A stretch of 39,265 bases of DNA from Mariniblastus sp. (lineage in GTDB: Bacteria > Planctomycetota > Planctomycetia > Pirellulales > Pirellulaceae), in contig JALZWN010000267.1 of NCBI GenBank assembly GCA_023300235.1, positions 1 through 39,265 on the forward strand, given 5' to 3'. The stretch's first letter is position 1, and the number at the start of each line of letters is the position of its first letter. A program made the position numbers and the translations under genes. Below the pieces are notes generated by a model. It saw only the letters and a program-made list of their open reading frames with translations. It searched no databases and was not told the origin of the DNA. This document shows positions 26,636-34,455 of this stretch, piece after piece.

Positions 26636-27160
26636 TTACTTGAAAAAGCCAATAACCGCACAAATCAAACCGATGCCACCGATCGCTATTAGGCCGTATG
26701 AGATGTTACGCAGGATGATGCCTTGTTTGTTTTGGCCAACATACGGTCGCTCTTGCCAAGCGGGCAGGCCAGCCTCTAGCGGCATCGTTTCGTAGAGTTG
26801 GGCGAGTTCGGTCGCGTTTGCTTGGTCGACTAAGCTGTCTACGTTGCTGATTTCTTTTTCGACGACCGTTTCGTAATCGAATAGTTTGTTAGAGGCAAAT
26901 GTCCAGAGTCCGGCACCACCACCGCCGCCGAAGATCAGCATGATCATGCCGAGCACGAACAGCTTTCCGCCTTGGCTGTTTTTTTTCAACGCAGCGGGCG
27001 CGGCCGTTTCGATCACTGGCAATTGTTTCAGTTGGCCGAGTCGAGGGGCTTGGATGGTCTGCTGACAGCCCACGCACGCGAGATCTTGTCCAGCTTGGGT
27101 TGTCGAAACCACGTTGGAGTGCTGGCAGTGAGGGCAGTTGAGCGAGTATCGGGGCGACAT
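26636..27160 (-). CDS. Zinc-ribbon membrane protein
   Basis: 174 residues. The start carries a zinc ribbon with C9-x2-C12 (CPHCQ) and C29-x2-C32 (CVGCQ), followed by a linker, a glycine-rich membrane helix (LFVLGMIMLIFGGGGGAGLW, about residues 67-86), an extracytoplasmic segment of about 60 residues with EKEISNVDSLVDQANATELA, and a second helix at the C-terminus (SYGLIAIGGIGLICAVIGFF). The ribbon should face the cytoplasm. Such ribbon-plus-helix proteins are common in planctomycetes without known function. It ends 34 bases before the preferred start of the ABC exporter and is very probably its operon partner. Three palindromic sites lie on its promoter region. Confidence 0.82.
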   Translation of the reverse strand: MSPRYSLNCPHCQHSNVVSTTQAGQDLACVGCQQTIQAPRLGQLKQLPVIETAAPAALKKNSQGGKLFVLGMIMLIFGGGGGAGLWTFASNKLFDYETVVEKEISNVDSLVDQANATELAQLYETMPLEAGLPAWQERPYVGQNKQGIILRNISYGLIAIGGIGLICAVIGFFK

Positions 27161-27192
27161 GGACGTTTACCAGCAAAAACGGTGAGGTTGTT

Positions 27193-27275
27193 CAAACAGT
27201 GTGTTTGGTTATTTAAACAGTGTGTTTGTTTAGACGGTCAATAAGTGGTGAGTGTTCAAACAGTTATTTCGTTTG
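27193..27275. promoter_or_regulatory. Tandem operator-like palindromes
   Basis: CAAACA-GTG-TGTTTG (27193-27207) is a perfect inverted repeat. TTTAAACAGTGTGTTTG (27212-27228) repeats it 21 bases further on, two helical turns. A third, looser site CAAAC...GTTTG follows at 27257-27275. They cover the proposed minus-strand promoter of the zinc-ribbon gene, as binding sites of a dimeric regulator would. Confidence 0.5.
27212..27241 (-). promoter_or_regulatory. Candidate promoter of the zinc-ribbon/ABC exporter operon
   Basis: On the minus strand TTGACC (27241-27236) and TTTAAA (27217-27212) are separated by 18 bases. This resembles a sigma-70 type -35/-10 pair (five and four of six consensus bases) ending about 50 bases upstream of the ATG at 27160. 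It overlaps the second palindrome. Confidence 0.35.
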
Positions 27276-28098
27276 AGGAAGATGGGCGTAGGATCGGTGG
27301 GAGTTCAAGCCTGATCGTTGGGTAATCCAAAGATTCTGCGAAAACAAATTTTTGTCGTTGGCGGTGGGTTTGGCAACGCCTGTCTAGATTCCGTGATCGG
27401 AGATATCGGCAAGGCTACAATGTCAAACATTGCCGGACGTTTTCATTGGTTTGCTTGCGGGGATTAGATATACGCAAAATCTTTGCTGTCAGCTTTATTT
27501 TTACTGGACGACGTAAGCATGGCGAGTAGAATAAGGTGTCTGCGAAATCGACACTCTCGCTGTATCAACAGCCCATCGTTTTTTCTGAGATTTTTGAATT
27601 TGTTTGCCAAGTTCAAAGACCAGTTTAAGAACATTTTATAAAGTGAAGAAACGATTTTATCGCACTCAACAGTTTGCATGAAAGCAGGCTGCCAAAAACC
27701 ACGATGATTTGAGACGCATTGTGGGTCAACAGGGCTGTTGTCAGACCAATTCCATTCTTTCAATGTTGTGAAACAGACGTTCGGTAAGATTGCTCGCCAG
27801 CGTATGCCTGAAAAGGTTGCGTTTGTGGTAGTAACTCAACGTGTTTTTTTCAATGTCGATTTCAAGCAGCGCTCCAAATTTTTGATGTTACTTTTTCGCG
27901 GTTCCCTTACTTGCGATGAGGTATTTTTAAGAATGATTCGTTGGAGCTGAAAGTTTGTGGTTTCTGGTTGAATCACCACATGTTGTGGGGGTTTATTTTT
28001 AGTCTTGAACTAAGTTTTGTCTGCCGCTCGTATCGCACATCTGGGTTCGATATTCGGCAGGACTACGTTTTAAAAATAAAATTGCCAGGAGTACTCAA

Positions 28099-29655
28099 TT
28101 GTACGACGCATTGCTCGATGACGATGACGCAACAAGAACTCGCGTTGCTCCCCAAGGGTTTGAGGATGTTGTAGCTTCAAACGCTGAAGTTACTGATGAC
28201 GATACCGCTCCGCGTGAGCAGGCTGCCCCCAAAACCCCCGCAGTTGCTGCCGGTGAGGGACTCAGTGCTGGTATGGAAATCGATTCGTGGTCGGACGACC
28301 CCGTTCGGATGTACCTAACTCAGATGGGTGAAATTCCGTTGTTGACGCGATGTGAGGAAATCACATTGGCGAAGCAAATCGAAGATTCGCGTCGTGAGTT
28401 CCGTACTAAGTTGCTTGAGTGCGATTATGTAATCCGCCACGCATACAAAATCTTAGTACGTGTGCACCGCGGTGAATTGCCGTTTGATCGTACCGTTCAG
28501 GTTTCGGTCACCGATCGTTTGGAAAAAGAACAGATTCTCGGCCGCATCCCACACAACTTGGCGACTTTGGCAACCTTGCTCAAACGCAACCGGCACGATT
28601 TCTTGGTGGCGTCGTCCAAAACCGAATCGAAAGCTCGCCGCACGACCGCTTGGCAGAATCTTGCTCGTCGCCGTCGTCGTTGCGTTCGTTTGATTGAAGA
28701 ACTTGGTTTGCGTACCCACCGTATCGAATCGATGTTGGGCACGATCGAAGATTTCAGCGTTCGCGTTGATGAGCTATCTGCCAAGATTAAAAAGCACAAA
28801 CAAGAAAAAAAGCCTGCCAACGAGCGACAAAGCTGGGTGGACGAACTCCGCACGATTTTGTTGGCTTGCCAAGAGTCTCCATCAAGCCTGCGTCTTCGCG
28901 TGAAGTTCTTGCGAAAGACTTATTCGGGCTACCAACAGGTCAAGCGTGAGCTGTCTGAAGGTAACTTGCGATTGGTGGTTTCGATCGCCAAGAAGTATCG
29001 TAATCGTGGGTTGAGTTTCTTGGATTTGATTCAAGAAGGTAACGCCGGTTTGATGCGTGCGGTGGACAAGTTTGAATATCGTCGTGGTTTCAAGTTCTGT
29101 ACCTACGCGACTTGGTGGATTCGCCAAGCGATCACGCGTGCGGTTGCTGATCAAAGCCGGACCATTCGTATTCCTGTTCACATGGTTGAAACGATGTCTC
29201 GTGTTCGCACTTGCTCGCGTCAACTGTTGCAAGAACTTGGCCGCGAACCTTCGCTCGAAGAAGTCGCGCGCCGCAGTGAAACCACCATCGATGAAGCTCG
29301 CCGCGTTCTAGCGATGAGCCGCTATCCGATTAGCTTGGATCGCCCTGTCGGTAACAGCGAAGACAGCCACTTCGGTGACTTGCTGCCCGATGGCGACGCG
29401 GAAAGCCCAGCGGTTGGTGCTTCGCAAGAAATGTTGAGTGGTCGAATTCAAGACGTTTTGAAGACGCTCAGCTATCGCGAACGCGAGATCATTAAGCTGC
29501 GTTACGGCTTGGGCGACGGTTACAGCTACACGCTGGAAGAAGTCGGACACATCTTTAAGGTGACCCGCGAGCGTATTCGCCAGATCGAAGCCAAGGCAGT
29601 TCGCAAACTGCAACAGCCAAGCCGCTCGCAAGAGTTGGTCGGCTTCTTGGACTAG
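28099..29655 (+). CDS. rpoD: Primary RNA polymerase sigma factor
   Basis: 518 residues. Region 1.2 (about 66-98, [19 protein letters not shown]) is followed by a non-conserved section of about 175 residues with a basic patch (RRRRRC at 191-195). Region 2 (286-360, [40 protein letters not shown]) melts and reads the -10 element. Then come region 3 and region 4 (about 452-512, [32 protein letters not shown]), which reads the -35. The acidic start is too short for a full region 1.1. TTG 28099 is the start: AGGAG (28088-28092) lies just upstream and the next in-frame candidates are distant. It is transcribed alone, with a terminator downstream. The full region 2-4 match and 1.2 make this the housekeeping type, not an alternative sigma. 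Confidence 0.94.
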   Translation: MYDALLDDDDATRTRVAPQGFEDVVASNAEVTDDDTAPREQAAPKTPAVAAGEGLSAGMEIDSWSDDPVRMYLTQMGEIPLLTRCEEITLAKQIEDSRREFRTKLLECDYVIRHAYKILVRVHRGELPFDRTVQVSVTDRLEKEQILGRIPHNLATLATLLKRNRHDFLVASSKTESKARRTTAWQNLARRRRRCVRLIEELGLRTHRIESMLGTIEDFSVRVDELSAKIKKHKQEKKPANERQSWVDELRTILLACQESPSSLRLRVKFLRKTYSGYQQVKRELSEGNLRLVVSIAKKYRNRGLSFLDLIQEGNAGLMRAVDKFEYRRGFKFCTYATWWIRQAITRAVADQSRTIRIPVHMVETMSRVRTCSRQLLQELGREPSLEEVARRSETTIDEARRVLAMSRYPISLDRPVGNSEDSHFGDLLPDGDAESPAVGASQEMLSGRIQDVLKTLSYREREIIKLRYGLGDGYSYTLEEVGHIFKVTRERIRQIEAKAVRKLQQPSRSQELVGFLD

Positions 29656-29731
29656 TCCGAATTTAGAATCGTGCCGAGTGATCAGGTTTGAACCTGTTTA
29701 ATAAAAAAAGAAGCGTTCTCGCTTTGAAAAA

Positions 29732-29760
29732 TACCCCATCGTTTACGGTGGGGTTTTTTT
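29732..29760 (+). terminator. Intrinsic terminator after rpoD
   Basis: Stem ACCCCA (29733-29738) / TGGGGT (29748-29753 region) extended inward by CG pairs around TTTA, followed by seven T. It is about 80 bases after the stop codon. Confidence 0.85.
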
Positions 29761-29847
29761 GTTGGTGAGTGGCGTTGCCACGCAATGCAAGGCTGGAGCG
29801 TTCCGCGGCGGAGAGGTTGTGAGTTTATCCAACAGATAAGTGGGGGC

Positions 29848-29938
29848 CATGTTCACGCGTTGGACGTAGTGGGCACTGTGTCTATCGCGAACATGCTCAC
29901 GCGAAGTTGAAGGCTGCGTCTAACGTGGCGTGAGCATG
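29848..29938. repeat. Cluster of CATGYTCACGCG repeats
   Basis: CATGTTCACGCG (29848-29859) and CATGCTCACGCG (29892-29903) are direct repeats 44 bases apart. GCGTGAGCATG (29928-29938) is the inverse, so the second and third, or first and third, can pair into a hairpin. It differs from the metG-flanking repeat family. Confidence 0.6.
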
Positions 29939-30066
29939 TCTGGGGTAAAATGCGGCAACCAACATTTCAGATCGCGTGAAGCATGGCACCCTTGTGTTGC
30001 AGTTGAAATATCTAAAGCAACAGCCGTTTTGGCGAGTTCACCTGGTTGGATTGATCATCGAACGGT

Positions 30067-31293
30067 TTATTTCCACTGAATATCAGCTTTGCCCGATTCG
30101 ACGTTTAGCTCAACCGACGCGTGTTCGAATTCCCGAGTGTAGTGGTAGCCGTTTTTGGTAGCGGGGCCCTTTGGTGTCCCCAGTTTCTTGTGGTATTCAG
30201 GGAGCGTCTTGAGCCACAGTGCGTTGGACGTTGGTTTGCGGCCACGAGGGTTAACGTCGTACCCGTCGTGCAGGCACAGGTACGAATGCTTTTCGGCGAT
30301 GACTAAGAACATCGCAATGCAATAGTTGACGCGGTCTTGATCGATGCTCTCGAAATCTTTCAAGTGGCCGTGGACTTCATCGATCTTGTCGCTCATCGTT
30401 GCTTGGCCAAGATTCAACGTGAGGGCGATGATCTTGCCTTGCCGGGCTGCCGTTTGAGCGGTTGCAATTCCTTTGGCTAGGTAATCGGCTTTGCTTGCGT
30501 CTGCGACGGCGTGCTCAAAACCTTCTAAGTACGACCCATCGAAGTCGTCCATGAACTCGAGCCCACCGTTGTCGAATCTGGCTCGCAGCATGTTGGCAAG
30601 CATCAGCTTATCGGTTCCGATCGACTTGCGAGTGTCACGCATCATTTGGTTAAAACCATCGATCACGGCTTCCTTCTTACCATCGGGTAGCGTTCGTTTT
30701 AGGAAAGAGGAAAGCACTTTGACGTTGCCGTCGAGAAACAAACCGTCGACGTCAGGGTGTTTGGAGGTTTGGGCCGCTGCATCGACCCACCATTGTCGCA
30801 ACTTCGGATTTGACAAATCGTAGGCTTGGATTTTTGATCGGATCAAGTTTTGTTGGCCTTTTTTGCTGGTCAAAAAAGCATCGGGAATCGAATCTAAAAG
30901 CTTGTTTGATTCGTAAGATCCGTAGTGGACGATGACGTTGCGATAAAACAGAACCTTTGCGTCCGGGTTGATGGCTTTGATTGCTGTGGCGGCTTCGATG
31001 GTTCCGGCTTCGGTCGACCCGTAGTCTTTTTCGCCGGTTGTCTTTTCGAGTGTGATCAGCGGGAACGAGGCGAGGTGATTTAGTTCTTCGGGAGTGAACT
31101 TTTGGTTTTTGCGAACATGGCTGTACAGCGGCAAGGTGTCCCAGCTGAATTCTGGCATTGAGGCCGATGGAGTGCTACTGGTTACCGGTTTGATCAAGCC
31201 CTGATTGGTTGGTTTGGCGGCCGATTGAGCCAGCAGGCTGGTCGGGATGGCGACAAGGGTAAAAAGGCCAACGATGATGCTCGGGAACTTCAT
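30067..31293 (-). CDS. Exported putative glycoside hydrolase (GHL15-like)
   Basis: 408 residues with a signal peptide (MKFPSIIVGLFTLVAIPTSL LA, cut about residue 22). The mature protein has the pattern of a TIM barrel of the hypothetical glycosyl hydrolase 15 type: FPLITLEKTTGEKDYG, INPDAKVLFYRNVIVHYG, YDLSNPKLRQWWVDAA, VDGLFLDGNVKV (Asp188), LANMLRARFDNG and FMDDFDGSYLEGFEHA (acidic residues about 249-257), where catalytic acids would be expected. It then reads CLHDGYDVNPRGRKPTSNAL. The assignment is by remembered family pattern, so moderate. It is probably active outside the cytoplasm on an unknown polysaccharide, in keeping with marine planctomycetes. It is transcribed alone; ATG 31293 precedes the signal peptide directly. 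Confidence 0.8.
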   Translation of the reverse strand: MKFPSIIVGLFTLVAIPTSLLAQSAAKPTNQGLIKPVTSSTPSASMPEFSWDTLPLYSHVRKNQKFTPEELNHLASFPLITLEKTTGEKDYGSTEAGTIEAATAIKAINPDAKVLFYRNVIVHYGSYESNKLLDSIPDAFLTSKKGQQNLIRSKIQAYDLSNPKLRQWWVDAAAQTSKHPDVDGLFLDGNVKVLSSFLKRTLPDGKKEAVIDGFNQMMRDTRKSIGTDKLMLANMLRARFDNGGLEFMDDFDGSYLEGFEHAVADASKADYLAKGIATAQTAARQGKIIALTLNLGQATMSDKIDEVHGHLKDFESIDQDRVNYCIAMFLVIAEKHSYLCLHDGYDVNPRGRKPTSNALWLKTLPEYHKKLGTPKGPATKNGYHYTREFEHASVELNVESGKADIQWK

Positions 31294-31918
31294 GGGGGCG
31301 GCAATTCAAACGTAGAAAAGATGCTTGGCACATTTGCCAAAATTGGAAGTGGAGTATGACTGAATCACCTAGTTTGGAATAGTTCGTGTGCCGCCGAAAA
31401 GCTGTTTTTCCAGCGTTCATGCGTCAGCCCGCCAAGCCCATAGTCGCCTTTGACTCCGTGAAAGTAGTGCTACCTTAGGTGGACGTCTATAAAGCGGTTG
31501 GCTCTGAATAAACAGGCGTCTTGTAGCTCGGCGTTTATCTTCGGCCGGCGTTTATCTAAAGAGCTGCACAGGAGTGGCTGAATGAGAGATTTGTCGAGTT
31601 CACGTTAGCTTTGTAGAAATACGGTCCTGCTTGTTCGCCCATGCAAACGCTTCTTTCACGGAGAGAAAGGCGACTATCTGCGAATGACGGAATCGACACG
31701 CCCGTTGGCGAGGAACCCATGGAAATCCTCGCTCACGCGTCGGGCTACCATCGATAGGAACTTCCTAATTTGCCAAACTGATTCACCCGCCAAACCCTCT
31801 GCACTGGCCTGACGCAAGAGCACCATTCCCGGTAAAATCCGCACTGCTCCTGAAGTTTGAAAGAGATTCCTTTAATAGTTCGGCGAACCGCAAAACAGCT
31901 TTTCGCGTCCAATCAAGC
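31294..31918. other. Divergent gene-free stretch upstream of metG with repeat copy A
   Basis: 625 bases between the divergently transcribed glycosidase and metG genes. About 31430-31784 is repeat copy A. The remaining 134 bases before metG form its leader; I saw no T-box and could not fix a promoter. Confidence 0.6.
31430..31784 (+). repeat. Palindromic intergenic repeat, copy A (before metG)
   Basis: Aligns with copy B (34010-34405) from CCCATAGTCGCCTTTG at 31437 onward. 39 consecutive bases (31625-31663 versus 34254-34292) are identical, followed after one mismatch by GAAAGGCGACTATCT. The right end has a hairpin and the inverted core TCCTCGCTCACGCGTCGGGC TACCA (31726-31750), then GGAACTTCCTAATTTG as in the outer end of copy B. 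The left end is degenerate. Confidence 0.8.
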
Positions 31919-33997
31919 ATGAACCAACGCAAAATCCTTGTCACCAGTGCCTTACCCTACGCCAACGGCCCCATTCATTTGGGACACTTGGTCGAATATA
32001 TCCAGACGGATATTTGGGTTCGTTTTCAAAAGCTCCGTGGGCACAACTGCATTTACATGTGTGCCGACGATACGCACGGCACCGCCATCATGCTGCGGGC
32101 TCGTAAAGAAGGCCGCAGCGAAGACGAAGTGATTGCCGAAGCGAACGAAGATCATCAAAAAGACTTCGCAGGCTTTCAGGTAAACTTTGACAACTACGGC
32201 AGCACCAACAGCGACGAAAACAAAAAGCTGTGCGGAGAAGTCTGGCAGGCGATCCGCGATGCGGGCCTGGTCGTGGAGAAAGACGTCGAGCAATTGTTCG
32301 ACGTTCAAGAAGGCACGTTCTTGGCCGACCGCTTTGTAACCGGTACCTGTCCGACTTGTGGCAAGCCCGATCAGGCTGGCGACAACTGCGAATGCGGTGC
32401 CACCTATTCGCCGGTAGATTTGATCGACCCGGTCAGCACGATTTCGGGGACCAAGCCAGAGATTCGAACGGCCAAGCACTTGTTCATTCAACTTGAGCAG
32501 TTGCATGGGTTCCTCGAAGAGTGGACTCAGTCGGGCAAGCATTTGCAACCGGAAGTAGCTAACTATCTACGCGGCCACTTTCTGGGCGATCCCAATAGCA
32601 AAGAAGGTGCGAAAGAACTGCGCGACTGGGATATCTCTCGACCAGCTCCCTATTTCGGTTTTGAAATTCCAGATGCCCCCGGGAACTATTGGTATGTCTG
32701 GTTCGATGCACCGATCGGGTACATGGCTTCGACTCAGCAATGGTGCGATGCCAACGGTGAAAAACTTGACGATTGGTGGAAGAGCGACGACGTTGAGATT
32801 CACCACTTCATCGGAAAAGATATTACTTACTTCCACACGTTATTTTGGCCGGGGATGTTGAAAGCGTCTGGTTATAGCTTGCCGAAAAAAATTCACATCC
32901 ATGGTTTTTTGACTGTCAACGGTCAGAAAATGTCAAAGCGTGATGGCACGGCGTTCAAAGCTTCGACTTACTTGAAGCACTTGGATCCGACCGCGTTACG
33001 GTATTTCTACGCATCTAAGTTAGGCCCGCGGCTGGATGATATCGACTTGAGCATGACCGAGTTCGTAAGTAAGGTGAATTCTGACTTGGTTGGCAAGGTC
33101 GTGAACTTGGCTTCGCGAAGTGCAAAGTTTGTCAAAGACGTCGGTTTGTCGGCTACCTATCCGGACGACGGTGGGTTGTTCGCTGCAGGTGCTGCGGCCG
33201 GCGAAGAGATCGCGGCGGCTTATGAAGCCTGTGAATACAACAAAGCCATGCGTTTAGTGATGGAGTTGGCCGATCGAGCCAATCCGTACGTCGAAAACGC
33301 CGAGCCTTGGGTGCTGAAGAAGGATCCAGAGAAGGCTCAAGAACTACAAGACGTTTGTACGATTGCGTTAAACTTGTTCCGGCAGTTGGTGATTTATCTA
33401 TCGCCAGTCCTTCCAGAGCTGGCCGAAAAAACAGCGACGTTGTTCGGCGAACCGATTACGTCTTGGGACCAAGCACAAACTCCGCTGGTAGGTACGCCAG
33501 TGGCGAAATTTAAACACATGATGAAACGAATTGAAGAAAAGGATATCACTGCGATGGAAGAAGAAAGCCAACAAGAAGCCGCTGAAATCAAAGCCGCCGA
33601 AGCCAATGCAGCCGCCGCGGATCAATACGGTGATAGCGGTCAGCCAATGATCGACGAACCGATGACCGAAGAGTGCACGATCGAAGACTTTGTGAAAGTT
33701 GATTTGCGAGTGGCACGGATTGTCAGCGCGGAACACGTCGAGGGTGCTCGGAAGCTGTTGAAGCTTACGTTGTCTTTGGGCGGCGATCATCGCAAGCAGG
33801 TTTTCGCCGGCATCAAAGCGGCTTATGAGCCCGAGGCGTTGGTCGGGCGATTGGTTGTGATGGTGGCCAACTTGAAGCCGCGTAAAATGAAATTTGGCTT
33901 GAGCGAAGGCATGGTTTGTGCTTCGGGCCCCGGTGGAGAAGAGGTCTTCTTGCTAAGCCCAGACGAAGGTGCAAAGCCTGGGCAGCGAGTCCACTAA
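31919..33997 (+). CDS. metG: Methionyl-tRNA synthetase
   Basis: 692 residues; charges tRNA-Met with methionine in the cytoplasm. The catalytic Rossmann core has the HIGH motif as HLGH (20-23) and KMSKR (337-341). The zinc knuckle inserted in the core shows C144-x2-C147 and then C157-x1-C159 ([12 protein letters not shown]), one residue shorter in the second pair than the usual CxxC. After the anticodon-binding helical domain comes an Ala/Glu-rich linker ([20 protein letters not shown]), then a C-terminal tRNA-binding domain from about residue 586 ([39 protein letters not shown]), which dimerises such enzymes. ATG 31919. It stands alone, bracketed by two similar repeats. Confidence 0.98.
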   Translation: MNQRKILVTSALPYANGPIHLGHLVEYIQTDIWVRFQKLRGHNCIYMCADDTHGTAIMLRARKEGRSEDEVIAEANEDHQKDFAGFQVNFDNYGSTNSDENKKLCGEVWQAIRDAGLVVEKDVEQLFDVQEGTFLADRFVTGTCPTCGKPDQAGDNCECGATYSPVDLIDPVSTISGTKPEIRTAKHLFIQLEQLHGFLEEWTQSGKHLQPEVANYLRGHFLGDPNSKEGAKELRDWDISRPAPYFGFEIPDAPGNYWYVWFDAPIGYMASTQQWCDANGEKLDDWWKSDDVEIHHFIGKDITYFHTLFWPGMLKASGYSLPKKIHIHGFLTVNGQKMSKRDGTAFKASTYLKHLDPTALRYFYASKLGPRLDDIDLSMTEFVSKVNSDLVGKVVNLASRSAKFVKDVGLSATYPDDGGLFAAGAAAGEEIAAAYEACEYNKAMRLVMELADRANPYVENAEPWVLKKDPEKAQELQDVCTIALNLFRQLVIYLSPVLPELAEKTATLFGEPITSWDQAQTPLVGTPVAKFKHMMKRIEEKDITAMEEESQQEAAEIKAAEANAAAADQYGDSGQPMIDEPMTEECTIEDFVKVDLRVARIVSAEHVEGARKLLKLTLSLGGDHRKQVFAGIKAAYEPEALVGRLVVMVANLKPRKMKFGLSEGMVCASGPGGEEVFLLSPDEGAKPGQRVH

Positions 33998-34455
33998 GGT
34001 TTCGGGGGGAATCAGTTTTACAAATTCGGAAGTCCCTTTAAATGGTAGCCCAACGCGTTAGCGAGGAACCCATAGTCGCCTTTGCCTCCGTGAAAGTAGC
34101 GTTACCTTCGGTGTACATTCACAACGCGTTTGGCTCTGAATTAACAGGAGTTGTTTAGACCGTTTTTTTAAGGCCGGCGTTTATCCCAAGACCTCCTGCG
34201 GAGTGACCGGATAAGAGACCTGCCGAGTGCATCTTAGCTTTGTAGAAACGTGTTCCTGCTTGTTCGCCCATGCAAACGCTTCTTTCACGGAGTGAAAGGC
34301 GACTATCTCCGCATGGCTAAATCAACAGGCGCGTTAGCGAGGATTATTACGGGTTCCTCGCTAACGCATCGGGCTACCAGAATGCCGAGCTTCAAAAACT
34401 GGTTTACCCTGGCTAAGGTTTGGCGGTTGTTTTCAACCGCGAATTATGGCGGGGC
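33998..34455. other. Gene-free stretch after metG holding repeat copy B
   Basis: 458 bases between the 3' ends of metG and the BshC-like gene. Almost all of it (34010-34405) is repeat copy B; no other terminator for either gene was seen, so the element's hairpins may do that work. Confidence 0.65.
34010..34405 (+). repeat. Palindromic intergenic repeat, copy B (after metG), best-preserved
   Basis: The left end AATCAGTTTTACAAATTCGG (34010) leads to the core TGGTAGCCCAACGCGTTAGC GAGGA (34043-34067). The right end is the reverse complement: TCCTCGCTAACGCATCGGGC TACCA (34355-34379) and then TTCAAAAACTGGTT (34391-34404). Terminal inverted repeats are thus about 55 bp, imperfect. Inside the right end is a 13-bp perfect hairpin (34331-34343 with 34355-34367), and subterminal segments near 34073 and 34285-34307 are also mutually inverted. 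No coding frame is inside. Confidence 0.85.

Larger units (their letters stand above)
27161..28098. other. Long AT-richer gene-free stretch upstream of rpoD
   Basis: 938 bases. The left edge holds the palindromic operator-like sites and promoter of the zinc-ribbon gene. The rest is richer in A and T than the flanking genes, with T-runs, and contains only short frames; the longest, 99 codons on the minus strand at 27464-27763, has no start signal or recognisable features. It should include the rpoD promoter and a long leader. A short palindrome CCACA-TGT-TGTGG (27976-27988) lies about 110 bases before the rpoD start. No tRNA or known RNA was recognised. Confidence 0.5.
29656..30066. other. Gene-free stretch between rpoD and the glycosidase gene
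   Basis: 411 bases separating two convergent genes. It holds the rpoD terminator (29732-29760) and a group of repeated CATGYTCACGCG motifs at 29848-29938. Nothing else was recognised. Confidence 0.6.

Noticed and set aside
27464-27763. 99-codon minus-strand frame upstream of rpoD
   Set aside because: No ribosome-binding site, no recognisable motif, composition unlike neighbouring genes; treated as chance in an AT-richer region.
29976-30161. 61-codon plus-strand frame overlapping the 3' end of the glycosidase gene
   Set aside because: Short, overlaps the better-supported gene, no domain or signal.
34010-34405. Target-site duplication at the ends of repeat copy B
   Set aside because: The bases outside the inverted ends do not match convincingly; the outer boundary is too degenerate to decide.
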